Shown here one piece after another: positions 1 through 6,141 of a stretch of 7,256 bases of DNA. The notes beneath the pieces are model-generated. The model was not told the DNA's origin and did not search any database. It saw only the letters and a program-made list of their open reading frames with translations. Source of the DNA: Nanoarchaeota archaeon SCGC AAA011-G17 (lineage in GTDB: Archaea > Nanobdellota > Nanobdellia > SCGC-AAA011-G17); the NCBI GenBank assembly GCA_000402515.1, contig AQRL01000008.1, positions 1-7,256 of the forward strand, read 5' to 3'. The translations under genes were made by a program, and so were the position numbers. Each line of letters starts with the position of its first letter. Position 1 is the stretch's first letter.

Positions 1-1
1 A

Positions 2-2479
2 AAAGCAATTAAAAATTATATAAGGCAGATGAAAGAGCTTGGCTTAAGCTATGACTGGAGCAGAATGGTTATCACATGTTATCCAGATTATTACAGATGG
101 AACCAGTACTTCTTTTTGAAATTTTATGAAAAAGGACTTATTTACAGAAAAAAATCAGCAGTCAATTGGTGCCCGAAATGCCACACCGTCCTTGCAAATG
201 AGCAGGTGCATAGTGGAAAATGCTGGCGCCATGGAACCACAGATGTAGAGATAAAGCAGTTAGAGCAGTGGTTCATAAAAACAACAAAATACTCTGAAGA
301 ACTATTAAATGATATTAAAAAACTCCAATGGCCTGAGAGAATAAAAACAATGCAGGAAAATTGGATTGGAAAAAGCTACGGAACTGAAATTGAGTTTGAA
401 ATAAATAATAAAAAATGGCCTGTTTTCACAACACGCCCAGATACTATCTACGGAGTTACCTTCATGGTCATATCTGCACAGCATCCAAAATTAATGGAAA
501 TAGTTGTTGAAAAGCAAAAAAATGAAGTTGAAAAATTCCTGAAAAAATTAAAGTCAGTAAGTGAAAAGGAACTGGAAGATATGGAAAAAGAAGGGGTCTT
601 TACAGGCTCTTATGCAATTAATCCTTTAACAAAAGAGAAAATTCCTGTCTATACCGGAAACTTTGTAGTTGCTGACTACGGCTCTGGAATGGTTATGGCT
701 GTCCCTGCTCACGACCAGAGAGATTTTGGATTTGCAAAAAAATATAATATTCCAATAAAGATAGTTATCCAGCCAAAAATTACAGGATACATGGTGATTG
801 AAAAAAGTATTCCAAAAGATGCAGTTAGTAAACTAAAAGAATATGGAGAAATAATTATTGAAAAAGAAGACAAAGATTGGGGGAAGTTTATTAGGGTTAA
901 AGTCCCAATTGAGAAGGAAGATATGCTTGTACAATTTTTAGAAAAAAATCTATTAACTGAATCAGAAGATGGGGGGGCGTGGTATGCAGATAGTTTTGGA
1001 ACAACAAATGTAATTGTATTTCCTAAAAAACATTTTACTCTAAAAAGCGAACAAGACTATAATAATTATATAAAATATGGGTTAAGTGTTGGAATTCCTA
1101 AAAAACAATTAGAATTTGAATTAAAAGCTTATACAGAAGAAGGAACTCTTGTTAATTCAGATAAATTCTCAGGTATGTACAGCAAAAAGGCAGTTGAAGA
1201 AATAACAAAATTCTTAGAGAGCAAAAAATTAGGTAAAAAAACAGTCAATTACAAATTCAGGGACTGGCTTGTCTCAAGACAGAGATACTGGGGAACACCA
1301 ATACCAATGATTTACTGTGACAAATGCGGAATTATCCCTGTTCCTGAAAAAGATCTTCCAATACTATTGCCGGAAAAAGTAAAGTTTGGTCAGGGAAATC
1401 CCCTTTCAACAAATAAAAAATTCACAGATGTAAAATGCCCAAAATGCAAAGGCAAAGCAAGAAGAGAAACCGACACCATGGATACCTTCTTTGATTCTTC
1501 ATGGTACTTTTTGAGATACTGTGATAATAAGAATAAGAAAAAGCCCTTTGATACAAAAAAAGTCCACTACTGGATCCCAGTTGACCAGTATATAGGCGGA
1601 GCAGAGCACGCCTGTATGCATTTAATATACGCAAGATTCTTTACAAAGGCGCTTAGGGATTTAGGATTATTAAAATTTGGTGAGCCCTTTACAAAATTAT
1701 TCAATCAGGGAATGCTTCATGGAACTGATGGTGAAAAGATGTCAAAAAGCAGGGGCAATGTTGTCCTGCCAGAAGAAGTAAGCAAGAAATACGGAATGGA
1801 CACTGCAAGATTATTCCTTATGTCTCAGGCCTCTCCTGAAAAAGACATGCAATGGAGTGAAAACGGGATTGATGGAAGCTTGAGAATAATTAACAAAATT
1901 ATTAATTTCTTCGACAGTATAAAACTGGGAAAATCCTCTCCAAGAATTGAAAGCAAGCTGAACAAAACAATAAAAGAATTTACAGAGGACATAGAGAACT
2001 TCAGGTATAATCTTGGAATAATAAAACTAAGAATGCTGTTCGAAACCTTTGAGCAGGAAAAAGAAATCTCTAAAAAAGATCTTGAATCCTTCCTAAAAAT
2101 GCTTCACCCAATTTGCCCGCATATCACAGAAGAACTATGGCACAAACTCAAGAATAAAAATTTCATAAGCCTGGAAAAATGGCCTGTTGCAGATGAAGGA
2201 AAAATAAATAATAAACTTGAAGAAGCAGACAAGATAATTGACAAGACAGTATCAGACATAGCAACTGTTCTTAGTATTTTAAAAGAGAAGGGAGTAGAGG
2301 GAAAAACAGTTTATCTTTATGTAATTCCTAATGATCTTCAGAACTTTAATGCAGAAATTCTGAGCAAGAGAATAAATAAAGAAATAAAAATCTTTGCAGT
2401 CAATGACAAGAACAAGTATGACCCAGAGGGAAAATCAGCAAAATGCAAACCGAGTAAACCAGCAATATTTATAGAATAA
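2..2479 (+). CDS. leuS: Leucyl-tRNA synthetase, bacterial-type, 5' partial
   Basis: Class I synthetase that charges tRNA-Leu with leucine in the cytoplasm. The frame is open from base 2, and the codons before the first Met (base 29) already match the family, so the true start and the HIGH motif lie before the window. Numbering from that Met: a zinc knuckle with C48, C51, C65 and H68; the CP1 editing domain, with the threonine-rich TTRPDT motif and the editing aspartate D229 in the AHDQRD stretch (bases 710-724); a second Cys pair set at 430/433 and 470/473; the HACMHL segment; KMSKS at 570-574 (bases 1736-1750); then the anticodon-binding helical domain. CP1 follows the zinc knuckle, and the HDQRD and RDWLVSRQRYWGTPIPM motifs are of bacterial rather than archaeal type. 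Residues about 251-365 form an extra segment inside CP1 that E. coli LeuRS lacks. The C-terminal part is also not of E. coli type. The stop is TAA at 2477-2479. Confidence 0.96.
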   Translation, partial: KAIKNYIRQMKELGLSYDWSRMVITCYPDYYRWNQYFFLKFYEKGLIYRKKSAVNWCPKCHTVLANEQVHSGKCWRHGTTDVEIKQLEQWFIKTTKYSEELLNDIKKLQWPERIKTMQENWIGKSYGTEIEFEINNKKWPVFTTRPDTIYGVTFMVISAQHPKLMEIVVEKQKNEVEKFLKKLKSVSEKELEDMEKEGVFTGSYAINPLTKEKIPVYTGNFVVADYGSGMVMAVPAHDQRDFGFAKKYNIPIKIVIQPKITGYMVIEKSIPKDAVSKLKEYGEIIIEKEDKDWGKFIRVKVPIEKEDMLVQFLEKNLLTESEDGGAWYADSFGTTNVIVFPKKHFTLKSEQDYNNYIKYGLSVGIPKKQLEFELKAYTEEGTLVNSDKFSGMYSKKAVEEITKFLESKKLGKKTVNYKFRDWLVSRQRYWGTPIPMIYCDKCGIIPVPEKDLPILLPEKVKFGQGNPLSTNKKFTDVKCPKCKGKARRETDTMDTFFDSSWYFLRYCDNKNKKKPFDTKKVHYWIPVDQYIGGAEHACMHLIYARFFTKALRDLGLLKFGEPFTKLFNQGMLHGTDGEKMSKSRGNVVLPEEVSKKYGMDTARLFLMSQASPEKDMQWSENGIDGSLRIINKIINFFDSIKLGKSSPRIESKLNKTIKEFTEDIENFRYNLGIIKLRMLFETFEQEKEISKKDLESFLKMLHPICPHITEELWHKLKNKNFISLEKWPVADEGKINNKLEEADKIIDKTVSDIATVLSILKEKGVEGKTVYLYVIPNDLQNFNAEILSKRINKEIKIFAVNDKNKYDPEGKSAKCKPSKPAIFIE

Positions 2480-2484
2480 TTACT

Positions 2485-4329
2485 TTATAATCCCAACTCT
2501 TTTTCTAATTGAGACAAAGTATGAAATTTTCCAGCTTCTATTTCTGCTTTTGCTTTTTCAATATTTCTCAAAGTCTTCTTGCTTAATTTTAAATCATCTA
2601 AATCTACAAGCACAGCCTTTATCCTTCTCACTCCGCCCGAGCTGCTCTCCTCTTTAATTATTTTAAAATGCCCAAGTTCTTTCGTATTAGAAACATGCGG
2701 ACCAGAACAAATCTCTTTTGAAAATCCCCCAATGCTGTAGCAACTGACTGTTTCAGGATATTTCCCTTCAAATACTCCTTTGAATCCCCTCTTCACAGCT
2801 TCTTTATACCTCATCTCCTCTACTTTAACCTCTAACCCTTCATTTATCTTCTTATTAACAATCCTCTCTACCTCTTCTAATTCCTCTTTAGTTAGTCTCC
2901 TGTCAAAATTAAAATCAAATCTAAGCCTTTCAGGAGTTATATTGCTCCCCTTCTGCTCAACTCCACCAAGAACAATATTCAGAGCAGCAAGTAATAAGTG
3001 TGAAGCAGTATGTAATCTAACTGTTTTCTCATCATGATTTTTCAAGCCAGACTTAAACATCCCAGCCCCTTTCCTGCTCATCTCCTGATGCTTCTCAAAT
3101 TCTTTATAAAATCCATCTTCATCTACTTCTAATTCCTTCTCTCTAGCCAAATCCTTAGTAATCTCTATAGGAAAGCCATAACTCTGGTATAAAAGGAAAG
3201 CCTCTTCCCCAGAAATCTTTCCTGTAAATATCCTCTTGTTAAATTCCTTCAACCCCTTATCCAGACTTAATTTAAATTTTTCATATTCCTCATTCACAAC
3301 ATTTAATATCTCTTTTTTGTTAAAAGAATAATACTTGCTATACTGATTAATTACAACATTAATTAGCTCTTCTAAGAAATTATCTTTTAATAATAATAGT
3401 CTGCAATATCTTATTGCTCTTCTGAGTACTCTCCTTAAAATATATCCCTCTGCAATATTACTCGGTCTTACTCCATCCTTAATTAAAAAAACAACCCCCC
3501 TAACATGGTCAGCTATAACTCTCTCTGCTTTTATATTTTCAGAATCAGAAACCTTCAATTCCCTAATCTTGTCCATTAACGGCTTGAACAAATCAGTTTC
3601 AAACACAGTCTTCTTTCCCTGTACTATTCTCACTAATCTTTCAAAACCCATACCTGTATCAACGCCCTTCTGGCTTAAGAGATGTAACTTTCCATTCACA
3701 TCTTTATGATACTCATTAAACACAATATTCCACAATTCCATTCCATCAACATAAATCTCAGTCGAAGGACCACAAACACCAGTATCTCCAGTAGGTCCCC
3801 AGAAATTATCTTTCAAACTGCCTGGTTTGATTAAATTCATCCCAAATCCAGGGCCCCAGAAACCTCCCCCTCCTTTAATAGATTTCAACCCTAACTTTTT
3901 CCAGACCTCCTCACTCTCTTCATCCCTCAAAATGCCATTAGCCCCTTCAAAAATACTGACAAAAATTCTGTCTTTATCTATTCCAAATTCATTTCTAACA
4001 AGCTCATAAGCCATTCTTATTGCATTATCTTTGAAATAGCCACCAAAAGAAAAATTCCCCAACATCTCAAAAAAAGTCAAATGATATTCATCTCCTACTT
4101 CATCAATATCACTCGTCCTAAAACACGGTTGGATTGTAATAACATCCTTACTCTTAAAATCTTTTTCAGCATTCTTTAAACCAACATAATAATCCTTAAA
4201 CTGTTGCATCCCCGCTACTGTAAGTAAAACAGAAGGATCGTCTGTCTTTAGAGAAGCACTCTTGACTAGCTTATGATTATAACCTTCAAAAAATTTGATA
4301 AATTTGCTTCTTATTTCATCACTTTTCAT
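2485..4329 (-). CDS. alaS: Alanyl-tRNA synthetase, compact form without C-Ala domain
   Basis: Class II synthetase that charges tRNA-Ala and clears mischarged Ser/Gly. Motif 1 is near residues 30-50 and motif 2 near 64-92, with the catalytic-type R71 and TFFEMLGNFSFG. The DNFWGP...CGPSTE glycine-rich stretch is at 174-191 and motif 3 (GVDTGMGFERL) at 222-232. A tRNA-binding helical region follows, then the editing domain with zinc ligands H440/H444 (HTASH) and C541/H545 (CSGPH). At 614 residues it is far shorter than the usual 850-900. It stops about 35-40 residues after the SSGGVRRIKAV strand, so the C-Ala (DHHA1-like) domain is absent while catalysis and editing look complete. The N-terminal layout is bacterial, and the motif 2 wording recalls candidate-phyla AlaRS. 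ATG at 4327-4329 has no Shine-Dalgarno site but has a TATA-like box about 25 bases upstream, so a leaderless message is likely. No internal stop or frameshift is seen. Confidence 0.95.
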   Translation of the reverse strand: MKSDEIRSKFIKFFEGYNHKLVKSASLKTDDPSVLLTVAGMQQFKDYYVGLKNAEKDFKSKDVITIQPCFRTSDIDEVGDEYHLTFFEMLGNFSFGGYFKDNAIRMAYELVRNEFGIDKDRIFVSIFEGANGILRDEESEEVWKKLGLKSIKGGGGFWGPGFGMNLIKPGSLKDNFWGPTGDTGVCGPSTEIYVDGMELWNIVFNEYHKDVNGKLHLLSQKGVDTGMGFERLVRIVQGKKTVFETDLFKPLMDKIRELKVSDSENIKAERVIADHVRGVVFLIKDGVRPSNIAEGYILRRVLRRAIRYCRLLLLKDNFLEELINVVINQYSKYYSFNKKEILNVVNEEYEKFKLSLDKGLKEFNKRIFTGKISGEEAFLLYQSYGFPIEITKDLAREKELEVDEDGFYKEFEKHQEMSRKGAGMFKSGLKNHDEKTVRLHTASHLLLAALNIVLGGVEQKGSNITPERLRFDFNFDRRLTKEELEEVERIVNKKINEGLEVKVEEMRYKEAVKRGFKGVFEGKYPETVSCYSIGGFSKEICSGPHVSNTKELGHFKIIKEESSSGGVRRIKAVLVDLDDLKLSKKTLRNIEKAKAEIEAGKFHTLSQLEKELGL

Positions 4330-4354
4330 AATAAAATAAAAAAAGAAATAGAAC

Positions 4355-4362
4355 TATTTAAA
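4355..4362 (-). promoter_or_regulatory. TATA-like box for alaS (leaderless start)
   Basis: On the minus strand this reads TTTAAATA, a good archaeal TATA match. Its centre is about 29 bases before the alaS ATG, which would put the transcription start at or next to the start codon. No Shine-Dalgarno sequence lies between, which supports leaderless initiation. The box overlaps the stop codon of the upstream gene (4358-4360), so alaS may be transcribed alone as well as with the upstream pair. Confidence 0.5.
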
Positions 4363-4756
4363 GCTTATTTATTCTCTCTTGAAGTCTTCTTATCTCTTCA
4401 TCCAAAACATCGCTGTGTGTCTTTGTAAATTTTACTGTTTTTATCTCTCTAATCTCTTTTGGTTTAAAGCTTTCTTTGATAACTGGTCTTGCTTCATTAA
4501 TATGGGGCACCTTAGGCAGCTTTTCATTCTCCAATTCTCCAATCAGCTCTCTTAACTCTTTGATGATTTTTTTGACCTGATTTCTGTAATTAGTCTTTTT
4601 GCTCTCTAAGTTCTTAATCCTTTCATAACCTTTTAGTATTTCAGCGCCAAGGATTGCACTCTCAAGTAAGGTCTTCCTGACAAAAATAGGATTAGAAATT
4701 CTTGCATGGACTAATACCTCTTCTTTTGCTGCCTCTTTTGTTGCCTTTTTAACCAT
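4358..4756 (-). CDS. Small helical protein of unknown function (132 aa)
   Basis: I do not recognise a named family. The 132-residue protein is soluble and charged, with no signal peptide or membrane segment. Residues 1-12 are Lys/Ala/Glu-rich. Residues about 13-80 look mostly helical and include HARISNPIFVRKTLLESA near 17-34, followed by Lys/Glu-rich heptad-like helices. LPKVPHI at 80-86 breaks the helix. A basic linker then leads to a C-terminal amphipathic helix at 116-131. The start lies 6 bases after the stop of the upstream gene, with GAGGT about 11 bases before the ATG (4768-4772 on the plus strand), so translation as an operon partner of the 134-residue protein is likely. It ends 28 bases before alaS. 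A structural or regulatory role in complex with its neighbour is inference only. Confidence 0.8.
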   Translation of the reverse strand: MVKKATKEAAKEEVLVHARISNPIFVRKTLLESAILGAEILKGYERIKNLESKKTNYRNQVKKIIKELRELIGELENEKLPKVPHINEARPVIKESFKPKEIREIKTVKFTKTHSDVLDEEIRRLQERINKL

Positions 4757-4762
4757 CCTTGT

Positions 4763-5167
4763 TTAAACCTCAAACAAAGTTTTATCAACCTGAGCCAATT
4801 TCTCCTTTATCTCATGAATAGAATTCTGCCACTCATTAAACTCAGCCTCTTCCTTGTCCCTAATCTTTGCCAATTCATCAATAATAATCTCTGCAGTCTT
4901 TAATTTCTCTTTTATTGTTTCCAATGTATCTATAGCGCTCTTGTACTTGTTTATCTTGACAAATATAGCCTTCTCCTCTTGCATAATTGGTTTTTCCTCA
5001 TAATCATAATCCTCTCTGTCTATCTCGTGTTTTATCTCAGTATGATTCGCTAATGTTGGTTCATAAGTCGGAAAACTAGGTATATCCATTCTTTGCTCTG
5101 AAAAACTTGGCGGCCTTATCATCTCTTGACGTTTAGAAGTATCCTTTTTCTTTCCAAATAATGCCAT
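4763..5167 (-). CDS. Coiled-coil protein with disordered N-terminus, unknown function (134 aa)
   Basis: No named family is recognised; it resembles small conserved hypothetical proteins that I remember from DPANN archaea, without a search to support that. It has two parts. Residues 1-65 begin MALFGKKK, are rich in Pro, Ser and acidic residues, and look disordered. Residues 66-134 begin with a hydrophobic KAIFVKINKY motif and continue as two Lys/Glu-rich amphipathic helices (about 76-104 and 106-131), which look like a helical hairpin or coiled coil. There is no membrane segment, Cys cluster or catalytic motif. The ATG at 5165-5167 is fixed by a strong Shine-Dalgarno site and a TATA-like box. 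It is first in a pair with the 132-residue gene, 6 bases apart, and is divergent from the TFE gene. Confidence 0.82.
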   Translation of the reverse strand: MALFGKKKDTSKRQEMIRPPSFSEQRMDIPSFPTYEPTLANHTEIKHEIDREDYDYEEKPIMQEEKAIFVKINKYKSAIDTLETIKEKLKTAEIIIDELAKIRDKEEAEFNEWQNSIHEIKEKLAQVDKTLFEV

Positions 5168-5173
5168 CCACTA

Positions 5174-5183
5174 CACCTCCTTT
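5174..5183 (-). promoter_or_regulatory. Strong Shine-Dalgarno site of the 134-aa gene
   Basis: The minus strand reads AAAGGAGGTG ending 6 bases before the ATG, close to a full complement of the 16S rRNA 3' end. It is the best ribosome binding site in the window and decides this start. alaS, TFE and the 140-residue membrane protein have no such site. Confidence 0.8.
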
Positions 5184-5209
5184 GACTAAATCAAAATAGA
5201 TTCTCTCAA

Positions 5210-5217
5210 TATATAAA
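5210..5217 (-). promoter_or_regulatory. TATA-like box for the helical-protein pair
   Basis: The minus strand reads TTTATATA, a near-consensus archaeal TATA box. Transcription starting about 25-27 bases downstream, near 5187, would give a leader of roughly 20 bases that contains the whole Shine-Dalgarno site. This fits an ordinary leadered message. Confidence 0.55.
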
Positions 5218-5246
5218 TCTTTCTTTTAAAACTTCAAAATAGAAAC

Positions 5247-5256
5247 TTTTTTAAAT
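5247..5256 (+). promoter_or_regulatory. TATA-like box for the TFE gene
   Basis: TTTTTTAAAT is centred about 34 bases before the TFE ATG. A start 25-27 bases downstream gives a leader of under 10 bases. No Shine-Dalgarno match is present before the ATG (the bases are AAACAACAA). The box lies about 38 bases from the opposite-facing TATA box of the helical-protein pair, in the same 118-base intergenic region. Confidence 0.45.
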
Positions 5257-5285
5257 CAAAAACACCAATCATATCTAAACAACAA

Positions 5286-5978
5286 ATGAAACTATCCACT
5301 AAGGCCATAGAAATTCTTGTAACTGAAATTGCTGGTAAAGACACCCTAGCTTTAGTTGTTTTAATTAAGAATAAGCAGCATGTATCAGAGTTTAAGATAG
5401 CTGACAAGATGAAGATCAGTGTAAACCAGGTCAGAAACATGTTATACAAGCTTATAGACTACAATATGGTCTCATTTATCCGAAAAAAAGACAAGAAAAA
5501 GGGCTGGTATATCTATTACTGGACTTTCAATGAAGCTCGTGCATTAGAAATCTTTGACAGGCTGTTAAATCTAAAAATAGACAAACTAAACAAAATGACG
5601 GAGTTAGAGCAGAAAGAGCAATACTATTCCTGTCAGGAAGACAAGCTAAGATTCAATCAGGTAGAGGCAATGGAGCATGAATTCAAATGCCCTGAATGCG
5701 GACAGATCTTGAAGCTGGAAGACAACACCCAAATGATTGCCAAAATAAAAAAAAGGCTGGAAGAACTGACAAATAAAGAGGAATTCTATGTACAGGAGCG
5801 CGAAAAGAGAAAACCAAAGCAAAAGAAAGAAGAAAAGAAGAAAGTAAAAAAAGAGAAAAAAACAAAGAAAAAGGAAAAGAAGAGAAAAAAACTTAGAATA
5901 AAAAAACAACTAAAGACAAGAAAAAAACCAGCAATATTCAAAAAAAGAAGACAAACATTAAAGAAAAAGAAGAGATAG
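5286..5978 (+). CDS. tfe: Transcription factor E alpha (TFE) with basic C-terminal tail
   Basis: Archaeal homologue of the TFIIE alpha subunit; the family helps RNA polymerase open promoters and keep the clamp open. Residues about 1-88 form the winged-helix domain, with the helix-turn-helix around SEFKIADKMKISVNQVRNMLYKL split over 34-56 and the wing ending in GWYIYYW (73-79). A helical linker spans 85-112. The zinc ribbon follows at 113-147, with C116 then C135/C138 (CPECG). The first knuckle reads CQEDK, so the usual second cysteine is missing. Residues 174-230 are a tail with 37 Lys/Arg out of 57, which explains the length of 230 against about 160-190 for typical TFE. The gene is divergent from the helical-protein pair and is followed after 1 base by the zinc mini-protein. 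The start fits the family N-terminus and the TATA spacing. Confidence 0.9.
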   Translation: MKLSTKAIEILVTEIAGKDTLALVVLIKNKQHVSEFKIADKMKISVNQVRNMLYKLIDYNMVSFIRKKDKKKGWYIYYWTFNEARALEIFDRLLNLKIDKLNKMTELEQKEQYYSCQEDKLRFNQVEAMEHEFKCPECGQILKLEDNTQMIAKIKKRLEELTNKEEFYVQEREKRKPKQKKEEKKKVKKEKKTKKKEKKRKKLRIKKQLKTRKKPAIFKKRRQTLKKKKR

Positions 5979-5979
5979 T

Positions 5980-6138
5980 ATGACTAATTTATTATGTCAA
6001 ATTGGAATACACAAATGGAGTAAGCAAAAGTCATATAATATTTTCAGTTCTAATGTAATAGATTTCAAAAAATATTGTTTAAGATGTAAAAAAGTAAAAA
6101 AATGGACTAAAATTAAAACAAGAAGGTTGGATAATTAA
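5980..6138 (+). CDS. Small zinc-finger-like protein coupled to TFE (52 aa)
   Basis: A 52-residue reading frame: ATG at 5980-5982, TAA at 6136-6138. It begins MTNLLCQIGIHKW and has a later YCLRCKK, giving C6, H11, C33 and C36. The C-x4-H ... C-x2-C pattern, with G9 and W13 around the His, is that of small one-zinc proteins common in archaea and phages. The C-terminus is basic (KKVKKWTKIKTRR). It starts 1 base after the TFE stop and ends 3 bases before the convergent protease stop, so it fills the gap exactly. There is no strong Shine-Dalgarno site, so reinitiation after TFE is the likely mode of translation. Its function is unknown; nucleic-acid binding or a role beside TFE is inference. The compositional fit and zinc pattern make chance unlikely, but the short length leaves some doubt. 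Confidence 0.72.
   Translation: MTNLLCQIGIHKWSKQKSYNIFSSNVIDFKKYCLRCKKVKKWTKIKTRRLDN
6088..6102 (-). terminator. Possible T-rich terminator after the protease operon
   Basis: On the minus strand there are T7 (6102-6096) and T6 (6093-6088) runs, 40-54 bases after the protease stop. Archaeal polymerase terminates at such T runs without a hairpin. The runs also encode lysines of the zinc mini-protein on the plus strand, so their origin may simply be coding. Confidence 0.3.
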
Positions 6139-6141
6139 ATT

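Noticed and set aside
1422-1634. Minus-strand 70-residue open frame inside leuS.
   Set aside because: It lies opposite conserved LeuRS coding, has no promoter or ribosome site, and its Tyr/Leu/Arg-rich product resembles an antisense shadow.
2457-2470. The AAACCAGCAATATT string at the leuS 3' end recurs in the TFE tail (about 5927-5940), both encoding KPAIF.
   Set aside because: A single 14-base match in AT-rich coding DNA, with no flanking similarity, is most likely chance.
4358-5167. Naming the helical pair as ESCRT, archaellum or chromosome-segregation proteins.
   Set aside because: Coiled-coil content and charge alone do not support a family; no diagnostic motif is visible.
5223-5231. 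CTTTTAAAA as an alternative TATA box for TFE.
   Set aside because: It lies about 58 bases before the ATG, and the TTTTTTAAAT box has better spacing.
5646-5909. Minus-strand Phe/Leu-rich frames opposite the TFE tail that look like membrane proteins.
   Set aside because: They are the complement of the lysine-rich coding stretch; AAA/AAG reads as TTT/CTT on the other strand.
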